The notes under the pieces: generated by a model
What the model was told of the DNA's origin: nothing
Database searches by the model: none
What the model saw: only the letters and a program-made list of their open reading frames with translations
Position numbers and translations under genes: made by a program
Shown here: positions 47,321 through 56,450 of the stretch, in pieces
Position numbering within the stretch: the first letter of the stretch is position 1
Layout: the number at the start of each line of letters is the position of its first letter
Source: Calothrix sp. PCC 7507
GTDB lineage: Bacteria; Cyanobacteriota; Cyanobacteriia; Cyanobacteriales; Nostocaceae
Length of the DNA: 64,000 nucleotides
Assembly: GCF_000316575.1 (NCBI RefSeq)
Contig: NC_019682.1
Span: 2,974,001-3,038,000, forward strand
Direction of reading: 5' to 3'

Positions 47321-47764
47321 TCACCCTATAATTTGGACTTCAGACTTCATAAAATCCAACATAATTCGTTGATGCACGCCCCCTAAAGGTCTAACTTCAT
47401 CGGCATTTTGCGAATAACAATGGCCTTGGCGAATATCTTCATGTGTCAATAAACCCATATCCCAGCCTTCATTTAAAACTAGTTGGTTTAATTCCACTAA
47501 AAGCGGTGCATGAAAGACGTGACGGATAGCTTTTTCGTCTGGATAGCAGCCAAATTCCGAAAAATGTGGTAGTGTGTAGCCGATTTCTTCTAAAATTTCT
47601 CGCTTAACGGCAATTTCTGGGGTTTCATCAGGTTCAATATGACCGCCAAATAGCGCCCAGGAACCAGGGTAGGGAATCGTAGGAATATTGTCCCGTAATT
47701 GCATGAGAAATTTGTCTCCTTGATAGAGAATAGCGATCGCTACATGCACTTGTTGATGATTCAT
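47321..47764 (-). CDS. Nudix hydrolase
   Basis: The 147-residue protein has a complete Nudix box: GHIEPDETPEIAVKREILEE followed by IG, matching Gx5Ex7REUXEEXGU and providing the Mg-binding glutamates. The enzyme hydrolyses a nucleoside diphosphate linked to another group; the substrate is unknown. It is 14 bp downstream of the lipoprotein gene on the same strand, so the two may be cotranscribed. The start is ATG 47764. Confidence 0.92.
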   Translation of the reverse strand: MNHQQVHVAIAILYQGDKFLMQLRDNIPTIPYPGSWALFGGHIEPDETPEIAVKREILEEIGYTLPHFSEFGCYPDEKAIRHVFHAPLLVELNQLVLNEGWDMGLLTHEDIRQGHCYSQNADEVRPLGGVHQRIMLDFMKSEVQIIG

Positions 47765-47778
47765 AAGTTTTTTTAAGA

Positions 47779-48147
47779 CTATTCTTCTACGTAAATTTCC
47801 CCGAACTCCTTGCCAGCCAAAGGTATACTTTTGTAGCGAACTTTCCCCTTAACCACCATATCCTTTCCTTCTGCTAAATCAGTTTGATTAGTCACCACCC
47901 AAATTTTGCCACTTGAGTCATTGATTTGATACGCCCATCGTTGCATGAGGGGAACTTGCCTTTCCACCTTACCCTGGACGTAAACTGTCGCGGAATCATC
48001 TTTTCCTGGTTTAATATCTCGAATTGGAGTGATATTGCTACCAATTCTGAAATTACCGGAATTCAACCCAGGCGGAGTCAACTTACCACAACTACAAAGC
48101 CCTACTACTAAAAAGAATGTCAATCCCAGGCGATTAAAATTTGTCAT
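47779..48147 (-). CDS. Putative lipoprotein with OB-fold-like domain
   Basis: The 122-residue protein has an N-terminal hydrophobic segment ending in a lipobox-like GLCSC (cysteine near residue 20), so it is probably lipid-anchored. The rest (ATVYVQGKVERQVPLMQRWA, SSGKIWVVTNQ, GKDMVVKGKVRYKSI) resembles a small OB-fold of the NirD/BOF type. No function is known. It precedes the Nudix gene and is followed upstream by heptamer repeats. Confidence 0.7.
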   Translation of the reverse strand: MTNFNRLGLTFFLVVGLCSCGKLTPPGLNSGNFRIGSNITPIRDIKPGKDDSATVYVQGKVERQVPLMQRWAYQINDSSGKIWVVTNQTDLAEGKDMVVKGKVRYKSIPLAGKEFGEIYVEE

Positions 48148-48150
48148 TTG

Positions 48151-48258
48151 TCAAAAGTCAAGAGTCAAGAGTCAAAAGTCAAGAGTCAAGGATTATTGCC
48201 CAATCCCCAATCCCCAATCCCCAATCCCCAATCCCCAATCCCCAATCCCCAATCCCCA
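48151..48258. repeat. Two adjacent heptamer arrays (AGTCAAA and CCCCAAT types)
   Basis: AGTCAAG/AGTCAAA heptamers run from 48151 to about 48191, followed by eight or more exact CCCCAAT heptamers at about 48199-48258. They lie between the divergent lipoprotein and folD genes. The two different STRR families side by side suggest independent expansion at the same site. Confidence 0.93.
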
Positions 48259-48345
48259 TTTTCATCGATGACGCGGTTGATCTGAGAAGATAAACAATAT
48301 AGTCTTGCAGTCTGAGGTCAAGACCATAATAGTAGATAGTCAAAG

Positions 48346-49239
48346 ATGACAACAAAAACTGCCAAACTTCTTGATGGTAAAGCTTTAGCTGACAAAATCC
48401 ACAAAGGGCTTACCAAACGGATTACAGAATTACAATCACAAATTGACCGCCCCCCTGGTTTAGCGGTGCTGATGGTTGGCGACAATCCAGCGTCAGCGGC
48501 TTATGTCCGCAATAAGGAAAAAGCCTGCGCTAAGGTGGGTATTGCCTCTTTCGGCCAGCACTTCCCTAGTGAAACCAGTCAAGCAGAACTAGAAACGGCT
48601 ATTGCATCACTCAACCACGATCAACGAGTAGATGGCATTCTCGTACAGTTACCTTTGCCTAACCACTTAGATGCTGTCACCCTTCTGCATCAAATTGACC
48701 CTGACAAAGATGCTGACGGACTACATCCAGTCAACTTAGGGCGATTGGTGCGGGGAGAGGCTGGTTTACGTAGTTGCACTCCCTATGGTGTGATGCGGCT
48801 ATTGCAAGAATACCAAATTCCCTTGCAGGGAAAACAGGCGGTGGTAGTGGGACGGAGTATTTTGGTAGGCAAACCGATGGCTTTAATGTTACTAGAAGCT
48901 GATGCTACTGTGACTATTGCTCACTCGCGATCGCACGACTTAAAAACCATCACTCAGAATGCTGATATTCTGATTGCAGCCGCAGGAAAACCTGGATTAA
49001 TCACTGCTGACATGGTGAAACCGGGCGCTGTTGTGGTAGATGTGGGGATGAATCGCGTCACAGATTCTAATGGGAAAGGTCGTTTAGTCGGCGATGTCCA
49101 CTTAGAATCAATTGCTGGCGTGGCGCAGTTTATCACTCCAGTCCCTGGTGGTGTTGGTCCGATGACTGTCGCTATGTTGTTGCAAAATACATTTGCCAGC
49201 TACGCAAGGCGGTATGGAGTTAACAGTGATGAATTATGA
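48346..49239 (+). CDS. folD: Bifunctional methylenetetrahydrofolate dehydrogenase/cyclohydrolase FolD
   Basis: The 297-residue enzyme interconverts 5,10-methylene- and 10-formyl-tetrahydrofolate using NADP. Motifs are [20 protein letters not shown] (with the catalytic Lys in KEKAC), [34 protein letters not shown] (dinucleotide binding) and [20 protein letters not shown]. Length is standard. It begins the folD-crtE-PAP2 series, an arrangement I recall as conserved in cyanobacteria. Confidence 0.98.
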   Translation: MTTKTAKLLDGKALADKIHKGLTKRITELQSQIDRPPGLAVLMVGDNPASAAYVRNKEKACAKVGIASFGQHFPSETSQAELETAIASLNHDQRVDGILVQLPLPNHLDAVTLLHQIDPDKDADGLHPVNLGRLVRGEAGLRSCTPYGVMRLLQEYQIPLQGKQAVVVGRSILVGKPMALMLLEADATVTIAHSRSHDLKTITQNADILIAAAGKPGLITADMVKPGAVVVDVGMNRVTDSNGKGRLVGDVHLESIAGVAQFITPVPGGVGPMTVAMLLQNTFASYARRYGVNSDEL

Positions 49240-49347
49240 ATTATTCTTCCTAATTCTTAACGCTTAATTCCTCATTCTTTCAGCTCCAGCACACCTTAAA
49301 ATTGTGACGTATATGACAAAAATTTACAAAGTTCAGGACTTTTAAGA

Positions 49348-50277
49348 ATGGTAGCAACTAATAAGTTTACAAAGACACCAGAGACAGCCACGTTTAATCT
49401 ATCCGCTTATCTCAAAGAGCGACAAAAGCTTTGTGAAACTGCTTTGGATCAAGCAATTCCCATCATTTATCCAGAAAAAATTTATGAATCTATGCGCTAC
49501 TCTCTATTAGCTGGAGGTAAGCGTGTACGCCCTATTCTTTGCCTTGCTACCTGCGAAATGACCGGTGGTACAATTGACATGGCAATGCCGACAGCTTGTG
49601 CAGTGGAAATGATTCACACAATGTCTTTGATTCATGACGATCTGCCGGCGATGGATAATGATGATTACCGCCGTGGCAAACTGACGAATCATAAAGTCTA
49701 TGGCGAAGATGTGGCAATTTTGGCTGGGGATGGCTTGTTGGCTTTCGCTTTTGAGTTTGTAGCTAAACAAACACCCCAAGACGTTCCCAGAGACCGTGTG
49801 CTGGATGTTGTAGCCCGTCTGGGACGCGCACTAGGAGCAGCTGGCTTGGTTGGCGGTCAGGTGGTGGATTTAGAATCGGAAGGTAAATCGGATACTTCCC
49901 TAGAGACACTAAATTTTATTCATAACCATAAAACAGCCGCTCTTTTAGAAGCTAGTGTGGTTTGTGGTGGAATTTTAACAGGAGCATCATCGGAAGACGT
50001 GCAACGACTGACCCGCTATGCTCAAAATATTGGTCTGGCGTTTCAAATTGTCGATGATATCTTGGATATCACCGCTACTCAAGAGCAATTGGGTAAAACT
50101 GCAGGTAAAGACCTCAAAGCTCAGAAAGTGACTTATCCTAGCCTTTGGGGAATTGAGGAATCCCGAGCTAAAGCCCAAGAGCTAGTGGAAGAAGCTTGTG
50201 TAGAATTAGAGTCATTTGGGGAATCAGCGCAGCCGCTAAAAGCGATCGCCTATTACATCACCAGTCGCAATCATTAA
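49348..50277 (+). CDS. crtE: Geranylgeranyl diphosphate synthase
   Basis: The 309-residue trans-prenyltransferase makes GGPP for carotenoids, phytol and quinones. The first aspartate-rich motif is [13 protein letters not shown] (DDxxxxD form) after EMIHTMS; the second is [30 protein letters not shown] is the isoprenoid-binding start. These fit short-chain type II synthases of the IspA/CrtE group; product length is inferred as C20 from the cyanobacterial context. It lies 108 bp after folD on the same strand. Confidence 0.94.
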   Translation: MVATNKFTKTPETATFNLSAYLKERQKLCETALDQAIPIIYPEKIYESMRYSLLAGGKRVRPILCLATCEMTGGTIDMAMPTACAVEMIHTMSLIHDDLPAMDNDDYRRGKLTNHKVYGEDVAILAGDGLLAFAFEFVAKQTPQDVPRDRVLDVVARLGRALGAAGLVGGQVVDLESEGKSDTSLETLNFIHNHKTAALLEASVVCGGILTGASSEDVQRLTRYAQNIGLAFQIVDDILDITATQEQLGKTAGKDLKAQKVTYPSLWGIEESRAKAQELVEEACVELESFGESAQPLKAIAYYITSRNH

Positions 50278-50392
50278 GTTTCTAGGGGAAGTATAGCGAT
50301 CGTCAATTCTGGATTTTGGATTTGGGCTTGTATCCAAATGTTTCCTAAAAAAAACAACTGCTGCTACTATTTACTAACCTAACCAAAATACC

Positions 50393-50863
50393 ATGCAGGA
50401 CATAGGCGACATCTTAGACAACCGGGTGCTGCTGGTTGCTCTGGTAACTTGTTTGATTGCTCAGGCTTTAAAGCTCGTCATCGAGCTGGTCAAAAATCGC
50501 AAACTGAACGTGCGTGTTTTAGTCACAACTGGAGGTATGCCTAGTGCCCATTCAGCTCTAGTTACCTCTCTAGCAGCTGGTGTAGGGCAAACTTTAGGCT
50601 GGGCATCTCCTGATTTTGCTTTGGCTACGGTTTTTGCCATCATCGTCATGTATGATGCCGCTGGAGTTCGCCAAGCCGCCGGTAAACAAGCTCGGATTCT
50701 CAATCAAATGATTGATGAATTATTTGATGAAAAACACGAATTTAGCCAAGACCGCCTCAAAGAACTCCTCGGACACACACCAGTTCAGGTAATAGCCGGG
50801 TCGGTTTTAGGCATCACTATATCTTGGTTAGCGAGGTTTTTATTGGTCATCAATAGTCCGTGA
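50393..50863 (+). CDS. Divergent PAP2 (DUF212) family membrane protein
   Basis: The 156-residue protein has several membrane helices and the family motifs LVTTGGMPSAHSALVTSLAA and MYDAAGVRQAAGKQARILNQ. PAP2-type phosphatases use a PSxH signature, here PSAH. It follows crtE by 115 bp. The proximity to a prenyl diphosphate synthase suggests action on lipid or prenyl phosphates, but this is inference. Family call secure. Confidence 0.93.
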   Translation: MQDIGDILDNRVLLVALVTCLIAQALKLVIELVKNRKLNVRVLVTTGGMPSAHSALVTSLAAGVGQTLGWASPDFALATVFAIIVMYDAAGVRQAAGKQARILNQMIDELFDEKHEFSQDRLKELLGHTPVQVIAGSVLGITISWLARFLLVINSP

Positions 50864-50881
50864 CTGTTGACTGATAACTGA

Positions 50882-51505
50882 TTACAACCGCACAACCGAC
50901 TTTAACAACATCACCTTACGACTATCTACTAGATAAGACACGAAGCCACGTTCGTTGAGCTTCTGTAGTGTGTTGTATGCTTCTTGTTGGTTGGTAGTGT
51001 AAATTGCCAGCAAGTAAGGACGTTGTCCGTAAGCAGCAAAACCGACGTTACCTCCCAGCGCTTTTTGCACACTATTTGCCAGTTCCGGACGGTTGAAATA
51101 ATCTACCAATACGGCATAACCGGCTTTGAGGGGTTGAGGGTTATAGCTAATTGTCTGAGATGGTTGTGGCTCTCCGGGTCGAGTGGTGATAATGGCAGAC
51201 AACCCAACTATATTATTGATATATCTCGCCCAACGATTAGCATCATCAATTTTGTTAAATCCACCAATTCTGGTGACAGTATCGGTGAGATATTGGCAAG
51301 TAGTACTCTTGATTTCAGTTGGTAAGGCATCACGCAGTTGCTTTTGATTATCTACTGTCGGACTGATTACCAATAAAAGATACTCACCAGCACTCGGAGG
51401 CTGACAAACAGGATTAGCTGGTTGAGCGGTTACAGAACTTAAACCACCTATCAAACCAGCCATCGCTAATACTAAAGCACTTGGTAAACTCTGAAATCTT
51501 TGCAC
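50882..51505 (-). CDS. Exported protein with SPOR-like repeats
   Basis: The protein has about 207 residues from a GTG at 51505; a TTG at 51523 would add six. The signal peptide is VLAMAGLIGGLSSVTAQP. The mature part has two related halves with SPOR-like beta-alpha-beta patterns: EYLLLVISPTVDNQKQLRDA...DANRWARYINNI and GYAVLVDYFNRPELANSVQK...TTNQQEAYNTLQKLNERGF. SPOR folds bind denuded peptidoglycan, though the match is by pattern only. Convergent with the PAP2 gene. Confidence 0.68.
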   Translation of the reverse strand: MQRFQSLPSALVLAMAGLIGGLSSVTAQPANPVCQPPSAGEYLLLVISPTVDNQKQLRDALPTEIKSTTCQYLTDTVTRIGGFNKIDDANRWARYINNIVGLSAIITTRPGEPQPSQTISYNPQPLKAGYAVLVDYFNRPELANSVQKALGGNVGFAAYGQRPYLLAIYTTNQQEAYNTLQKLNERGFVSYLVDSRKVMLLKSVVRL

Positions 51506-51586
51506 AAAAGTTAAATAGGTCAATTATAGTGTCTTACAAGATTTTATAAAAAGATTTTTTGTTCCTAACAAAGGAAAATGGGTAAT

Positions 51587-51627
51587 TAGTCAAAAGTCAA
51601 GGGTCAAGGGTCAAGAGTCAAAAGTCA
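51587..51627. repeat. AGTCAAG heptamer array
   Basis: Five or six heptamers of the AGTCAAA/GGTCAAG type lie between the SPOR-like gene and ycf54, the same family as at 48151-48191 and 18736-18760. Confidence 0.88.
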
Positions 51628-51670
51628 TTAGTAAACAGCTATTTCCCCCTGCCCCTGACCCTGCCCCGTT

Positions 51671-52000
51671 CTAAGCTACGGTAGCCAACGAGGCTAAGGC
51701 GTTGGGAATTGTCTTAGAAGGAGCCTGAAATTCGCCTGTAATCACGTACTCTAATCGCAGTTTCAGCCAGGTAATAAATTGGGAATTAGTAGAAATAATT
51801 GCTACTGCTGGTTGTGGACACTTTGCCTTTTCCTGGGCAAACTGGGGTGCTTCTAAAAAAGCTGGCTGTTTCACCAACCAAAAGTCAATTTCTTTTTCTT
51901 GTTCGTGGTAATTACGGGTGCGTTCTTTGAGAACTTCGTCTATTGGTTCTTCTTGTAGCAGAAACTGTTGACTTGCCAAAACGTAATAGTATGTTTGCAT
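51671..52000 (-). CDS. ycf54: Ycf54, accessory subunit of Mg-protoporphyrin IX monomethyl ester cyclase
   Basis: The protein has 109 residues from ATG 52000 (QTYYYVLASQQFLLQEEPID); a second ATG two codons upstream at 52006 is an alternative. Ycf54 is required for assembly or activity of the aerobic cyclase that forms ring E of chlorophyll. Diagnostic segments are RNYHEQEKEIDFWLVKQPAF, CPQPAVAIISTNSQFITWL and RLEYVITGEF. It is a single gene; the cyclase catalytic subunit is not in the window. The annotation is firm. Confidence 0.95.
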   Translation of the reverse strand: MQTYYYVLASQQFLLQEEPIDEVLKERTRNYHEQEKEIDFWLVKQPAFLEAPQFAQEKAKCPQPAVAIISTNSQFITWLKLRLEYVITGEFQAPSKTIPNALASLATVA

Positions 52001-52097
52001 TTTCATCCTTATGGTTAAAAAAACTAGAAGTGACTTTAATCGCAGTAGCGTCAAGTATTAAGCAAGTGCATTATTTGTCATGTCTCCTTCATCATTT

Positions 52098-52130
52098 ATC
52101 AGTAGGGTGGGCAATGCCCACCCTACTGAT
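52098..52130. repeat. Perfect 15-bp palindromic repeat
   Basis: ATCAGTAGGGTGGGC (52098-52112) pairs exactly with GCCCACCCTACTGAT (52116-52130) around AAT. The AGTAGGGTGGGCAATGCCC core recurs as part of a longer double structure at 57378-57434, so this is a dispersed family. It is located upstream of ycf54. Confidence 0.88.
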
Positions 52131-52235
52131 ACTCAAATTTTTTCAATAATCAAATCGTATTCCTATACAGCGCCTAGGTGTTTTCTAAAAATCATCTTAC
52201 CAATTAGAGGGCGAACAATTGTTCGCCCCTACAAA

Positions 52236-52955
52236 TTAACTTTTCTTGATTTTCTTGAACCAAGAACTGAAGGGACAAGCACTTTCCTGGTTTCTACTAC
52301 TTGAGTCTTTAGCGCCTGCTGTCAACTTTTCGAGAAACAGCGCGTTGTCAAAGTAGTGTTCTAAGGAAACAATCTGTAAATCATCGGTAACTTTGGCAAT
52401 ACTCATACCGATAATTTCTACCGTCTCTCCAGTTGGTGCATAGTCTTTGTATGCACCGTGAAAATGTCCCCAGTGTCGCCACTTGAATGTCACGCTTGGT
52501 GGACCTGAGTACACTTCCAGCACTTCCCAGGGAAATCCTTGGGGAAATGTAGTGTGGAAGAGTTTGGCTGATGACTCAAAGTTTTCTTCAGAAGCTTTGT
52601 AATGTTCTGAATCAGCCATGAATAAATTGTAAGTACCTTGGGCTGATACATCTGCTGCTGTGTACTCTGTTCCACCATTCGTACTCACACGAAAACGGTC
52701 ATTTACCACAGATAACCATTGCTGCGGGTTAGTTTTAAAAGATACCTCCATCTCGAAGGTTCTCACCAAGTTTTGCACGATCGCTTCTAGGGTACCTTCT
52801 AGATGGCTACGTGTACTCTCTCTCTCCAGATTCTCCTTGGAACGGGAATAATCTGGGGGTTTTTGATACCGCCACTCAGCATCACTGCTGGCGGCAATAA
52901 CTATATCCCGATCCTGTACCCAAAGCGGCAGGTTATTAGACTGTGTTGCGCTCAT
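52236..52955 (-). CDS. SnoaL/NTF2-like family protein
   Basis: The 239-residue protein is read as an NTF2-like alpha+beta cone: VQNLVRTFEMEVSFKTNPQQ, FPWEVLEVYSGPPSVTFKWR and VEIIGMSIAKVTDDLQIVSL are compatible with the strand-helix pattern of SnoaL-like proteins. The C-terminus is serine- and cysteine-containing and ends in a basic tail (SWFKKIKKS). I do not recognise a precise family or a catalytic residue. It stands alone between ycf54 and pdxJ. Confidence 0.6.
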   Translation of the reverse strand: MSATQSNNLPLWVQDRDIVIAASSDAEWRYQKPPDYSRSKENLERESTRSHLEGTLEAIVQNLVRTFEMEVSFKTNPQQWLSVVNDRFRVSTNGGTEYTAADVSAQGTYNLFMADSEHYKASEENFESSAKLFHTTFPQGFPWEVLEVYSGPPSVTFKWRHWGHFHGAYKDYAPTGETVEIIGMSIAKVTDDLQIVSLEHYFDNALFLEKLTAGAKDSSSRNQESACPFSSWFKKIKKS

Positions 52956-53049
52956 AATAGAAGTCTTTGCTTTAGTTTTGCTCCCAATTTTCTAGATTTC
53001 GCATCTTCAGTAAACAGTTATCAGGTATTCACTGATAACTGATAACTGT

Positions 53050-53778
53050 TCACTGATTACTGATTCCCCGTATAGCTTGTTTCATCTCGCGGACTGCTCT
53101 TTCTATACCTACTAAAGCTGCCCTGCTGATGATGGTATGACCAATGTTGAGTTCTTCCATCCCAGGAATATTAGCGACAGGATAAACGTTCCAGTAGGTG
53201 AGTCCATGACCTGCATTCACTCGCAATCCAGCTTTAATTGCTTGTTCGCACCCCTGAGATAACACAGCTAATTCTTGGTGGCGGTTGGTTTCGTTGATAG
53301 CGTCAGCATATTGCCCAGTGTGTAGTTCAATAAACTTTGCCCGCACCTTGACAGATGCTTCGATTTGTGCAGGCTCGGCATCAATAAACAGACTAACTGG
53401 AATATCGGCGCTCTGTAATTTATCAACAATCTCACCTATTCTAGCAACTTGACCGACGATATCTAAACCGCCTTCTGTTGTCACCTCTTCGCGTTTTTCG
53501 GGGACTAAAGTGACGTAATCGGGTTTGATATCGAGGGCGATCGCTAGCATTTCATCTGTAGCGGCCATTTCTAAATTCAGATGCGATCGCACAGTTTGTC
53601 TTAATATTCGCACATCCCGATCTTGAATATGCCGCCGATCTTCCCGCAAATGTACAGTAATCCCATCTGCACCCCCTAATTCAGCTAGCACCGCTGCCGC
53701 TACTGGATCTGGTTCCACCGTCCGCCGCGCTTGCCGAATGGTGGCGATATGGTCGATATTTACGCCGAGTGTAGTCAC
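53050..53778 (-). CDS. pdxJ: Pyridoxine 5'-phosphate synthase
   Basis: The 242-residue TIM barrel condenses 3-amino-1-hydroxyacetone phosphate with 1-deoxyxylulose 5-phosphate in vitamin B6 synthesis. Motifs: [33 protein letters not shown] (catalytic His), [18 protein letters not shown] (catalytic Glu) and [13 protein letters not shown]. The start is GTG 53778. It is 26 bp downstream of the SDR gene on the same strand, probably in one operon with it and the histidine kinase. Confidence 0.97.
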   Translation of the reverse strand: MTTLGVNIDHIATIRQARRTVEPDPVAAAVLAELGGADGITVHLREDRRHIQDRDVRILRQTVRSHLNLEMAATDEMLAIALDIKPDYVTLVPEKREEVTTEGGLDIVGQVARIGEIVDKLQSADIPVSLFIDAEPAQIEASVKVRAKFIELHTGQYADAINETNRHQELAVLSQGCEQAIKAGLRVNAGHGLTYWNVYPVANIPGMEELNIGHTIISRAALVGIERAVREMKQAIRGISNQ

Positions 53779-53804
53779 CCCTAGTTGCTCCTAATCCACA
53801 GTCC

Positions 53805-54566
53805 TTAGAAGTTGATCTTACCGGAAATGTTGGTTGGCAGGGGAGACTGAGCTTGGAACCTTTGCCCACTCACTCCTTTGGATTCATCTGCAGCTAGGTA
53901 AATAAAGATATCCGTAACTTTTGCGGGGTCTACCCAACGGGTATGATCAGCTTCTGGTTCCGATGCCCAGTGCATTGTAGTGTCCATATCACCAGGATCT
54001 ACCCAGTTAAAGCGCACCCAACTTCCTTGGAGTTCTGCAGCCCAAATCTGCGACATTCCTTCTAAAGCAAATTTTGAGATGCTATAAGCGCCCCATCCCG
54101 GAAAACCAGTTACACCTGTATCACTAGTTACGTTGATGATGGAGCCTCCTGTTTGTACCATTATCGGGAAAAGCTTTTGCATCATCAGGAATGGCGCAAT
54201 CAAGTTTGTGTTGAGTACGTAGCGCAAATCTTCTAAGGGGTAGTCAACCAGGAATGGGATGGGAGTGGGGCCAATTGCGGCTGCGTTGTTAATTAGCACA
54301 TCCAGGCGATCGCCAAATTCCCTCAGCGTGGTGGTGACGACGCGATCAATCTCTTCTGCTTGCGCCAAATCTGCAGCGATCGCTAACACATCCGTTTGCG
54401 GTGCAATTTCCCGAATTCGCTCACATACCTCGTTCAAACCCGCAACCCGCCGCCCCACAATCGAGATTTTAGTTGCTCCTTCGCGAGCAAAATCAATTGC
54501 CAACTGCCTTCCTAATCCTTGAGATGCACCTGTAATTAGGGCTGACTTCCCTTTTAGTCTATTCAT
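53805..54566 (-). CDS. Short-chain dehydrogenase/reductase
   Basis: The 253-residue protein has the NAD(P)-binding TGASQGLGRQLAIDFAREGA, LINNAA (NNAG-type motif), the serine in INVTSDTG and the catalytic YSISK. The arginine after the second strand (SIVGRRV) suggests NADP preference. The substrate is unknown. It lies 6 bp after the histidine kinase gene and 26 bp before pdxJ on the same strand, indicating cotranscription. Confidence 0.9.
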   Translation of the reverse strand: MNRLKGKSALITGASQGLGRQLAIDFAREGATKISIVGRRVAGLNEVCERIREIAPQTDVLAIAADLAQAEEIDRVVTTTLREFGDRLDVLINNAAAIGPTPIPFLVDYPLEDLRYVLNTNLIAPFLMMQKLFPIMVQTGGSIINVTSDTGVTGFPGWGAYSISKFALEGMSQIWAAELQGSWVRFNWVDPGDMDTTMHWASEPEADHTRWVDPAKVTDIFIYLAADESKGVSGQRFQAQSPLPTNISGKINF

Positions 54567-54572
54567 GTGTGC

Positions 54573-55772
54573 TTAATTCTCTAACATCTGCAATTGCATA
54601 GGTAAAATCACGGTGAAGGTAGAACCAACCCCCACCTCGGAAACTAAGTTAATTTCACCTTGCAATAGCTTCACCAAGCGGGAAACTATGGCTAATCCTA
54701 ACCCTGTGCTACCAGGAACGTAAGACTTATTCGCAGTACCGACGCGAAAGTAGGGTTCAAATATCTGGGCTTGGTCTTCTGGTTTAATACCTATACCACT
54801 ATCAGAAACAGCGATCGCCCACCTCTCAAGCTTCAACACCTGACACATGACAATAATCGTCCCCGATTCTGTATAACGAATCGCATTACTAATAATATTT
54901 GTAACTATCTGTTGTAATTGTACAGGGTCTGTAATTACTTCCTCTGGCGCATTTTTCCAATCAACAATCATCTGTAAATTTTTCTCCTTCGCTAAAGGCT
55001 CCAGCATTTCGCAGACATTGTTAATTACACCACTGACATTAGTGGGTGCTGGATCTGGCTTTATCTTCCCAGCGTCATACCGTGAAAGTTCTAAAATATC
55101 GTTAATTAGACGGAGTAAGCGCCTACCATTGCGTAGTACCCGCTCAATGTATTCTAAATTTGCATAAGTCTTATTTTCCCTAGTCTCATCTGTTTGTTCG
55201 CGTAAAAACAAATTTGAGTAGCTAATAATTGAAGCTAGGGGACTTTTCAGTTCGTGGGCTATTTGAGAAAGATAATCTTGATTAGTGGTAACTAAGCGAT
55301 TGAGTTCCTGATTATGCAGTGTTAATGATGAATATAGCTGCTGTAACTCCCGCAGGCGTTCTTCAAAATAACTATTGAAACAGCGGGCGATCGCTTCATC
55401 AATCACAGTGTCAATCAAACGCATAGCGCGAATAATCTCTAAAGGCGTTCCCTCTAACAAATCCGGTTCCATCGTCTCAAATATTACCGTCCGCAGCAGA
55501 TGATACTCCCGCGCAATTTCTGCCGGATCAAAGCCTTGTTCCGCTCGAAGAACTCCATGCTCCCAACTTGCCGTCACTATTGACTTGATATCATTACCCT
55601 GAGATTTTGAAAGCACTGTCACCATCGCTTTGAGTACTTCAGGAAGATGATTTTTGATTGCCGTATAAGATAAGTCATCAGCACTTTCAATCTGTCCATC
55701 TCTGCGAACTGATACGATCCATTTACTGAGGATAGTATTAGTCTTTTCAGCCAATAGTTGACTAAAATCCAT
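54573..55772 (-). CDS. Histidine kinase with RsbRD-like N-terminal domain
   Basis: The protein has 399 residues from ATG 55772; an upstream ATG at 55820 adds 16. The N-terminal helical domain (about 1-150, LLAEKTNTILSKWIVSVRR...EVLKAMVTVLS) resembles the RsbR/globin-like stress-sensor domain. It is followed by an H-box SQIAHELKSPLASIISYSN, N-box IVTNIISNAIRYTESG, DSGIGI and TGLGLAIVSRLV. It has no membrane segment, so it is a cytoplasmic sensor. No response regulator is adjacent. It is divergent from the c-di-AMP-controlled transporter operon, 680 bp away. Confidence 0.9.
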   Translation of the reverse strand: MDFSQLLAEKTNTILSKWIVSVRRDGQIESADDLSYTAIKNHLPEVLKAMVTVLSKSQGNDIKSIVTASWEHGVLRAEQGFDPAEIAREYHLLRTVIFETMEPDLLEGTPLEIIRAMRLIDTVIDEAIARCFNSYFEERLRELQQLYSSLTLHNQELNRLVTTNQDYLSQIAHELKSPLASIISYSNLFLREQTDETRENKTYANLEYIERVLRNGRRLLRLINDILELSRYDAGKIKPDPAPTNVSGVINNVCEMLEPLAKEKNLQMIVDWKNAPEEVITDPVQLQQIVTNIISNAIRYTESGTIIVMCQVLKLERWAIAVSDSGIGIKPEDQAQIFEPYFRVGTANKSYVPGSTGLGLAIVSRLVKLLQGEINLVSEVGVGSTFTVILPMQLQMLEN

Positions 55773-56217
55773 TGATTTTGAGTTTTGCGAGGAGTAAACG
55801 AGTATCTGTGATTTTAACAAGAGAAGTGTTTAATTACCAAAAATAGAAAATACCGAAACTACCAAAAGTTATAAATCTTACTGTGCTATGCGTGTCAGAT
55901 GCCAGTTGTTTTCATCAGCCAAAATGCATATTTATTACACAATCAATGATTTTTCTTTGTTGAACGTTAACATGTAATACCTATTTTGTATGAAGATGCA
56001 CATAATAATACCCCCCTGTAGTCCCGGCGATAGCCGGGGGGTGAATTATATGCAGCTTCATAAAGAAACGGTATAACTTAATAATGCCGACTAGCTTATC
56101 TGTACAAAGACACAGAATTGCAGTATTGAAATCTACAAGAGTTCTGTAAAGAAAGATGTCATTACTGAGTAATGATGTTATAGTGTGTTTGTCGTTAATC
56201 GACATCCACATAGAGTA
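55773..56217. other. Intergenic region upstream of the first c-di-AMP riboswitch
   Basis: This holds the histidine kinase promoter, a small GC-rich hairpin (CCCGGC-GATA-GCCGGG at 56023-56038, within a C6...G6 tract), and AT-rich sequence likely to contain the promoter of the riboswitch-led operon. Antisense frames here are not coding. Confidence 0.5.
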
Positions 56218-56352
56218 AGTCAGCTTAATCCAGCAAATCATACTTCGTGATGCTGGAGCGGAGGAACCAAATTGTGGGGCGTATCTTATATAAAGAGGGG
56301 CATCTCTCAGCCCTAGCCCGTCAGCTAACTTCGTAGGCATTGAGAGGAGACT
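56218..56352 (+). promoter_or_regulatory. Cyclic-di-AMP riboswitch (ydaO/yuaA class), copy 1
   Basis: The conserved core of the ydaO class is plain: GCGGAGGAACCA, a GGGGCGTATC-like segment, and the signature AGCCCGTCAGCTAACTTCG followed by TAGGC and AGGAGA. Stem CCAGC...GCTGG frames the first part, and TCTCTCA pairs with TGAGAG near the end. The aptamer lies 98 bp upstream of the permease ATG. In this class c-di-AMP binding usually turns the downstream genes off. The boundary is approximate. Confidence 0.92.
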
Positions 56353-56450
56353 GAAGAGACAGCATTGTCGTAATGTTTTGATCTCATCAGTGTCCAAGGC
56401 TGGTACTGCTCGAATTTTTGTACCTGCACTTAAATCTGTTGAGGTTATAA

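Noticed and set aside
55981-56397. 138-codon antisense frame across riboswitch 1
   Set aside because: It overlaps the c-di-AMP aptamer on the other strand. Together with a similar frame at 59876-60073 it shares the peptide LADGL, which is simply the translated complement of the conserved riboswitch core.
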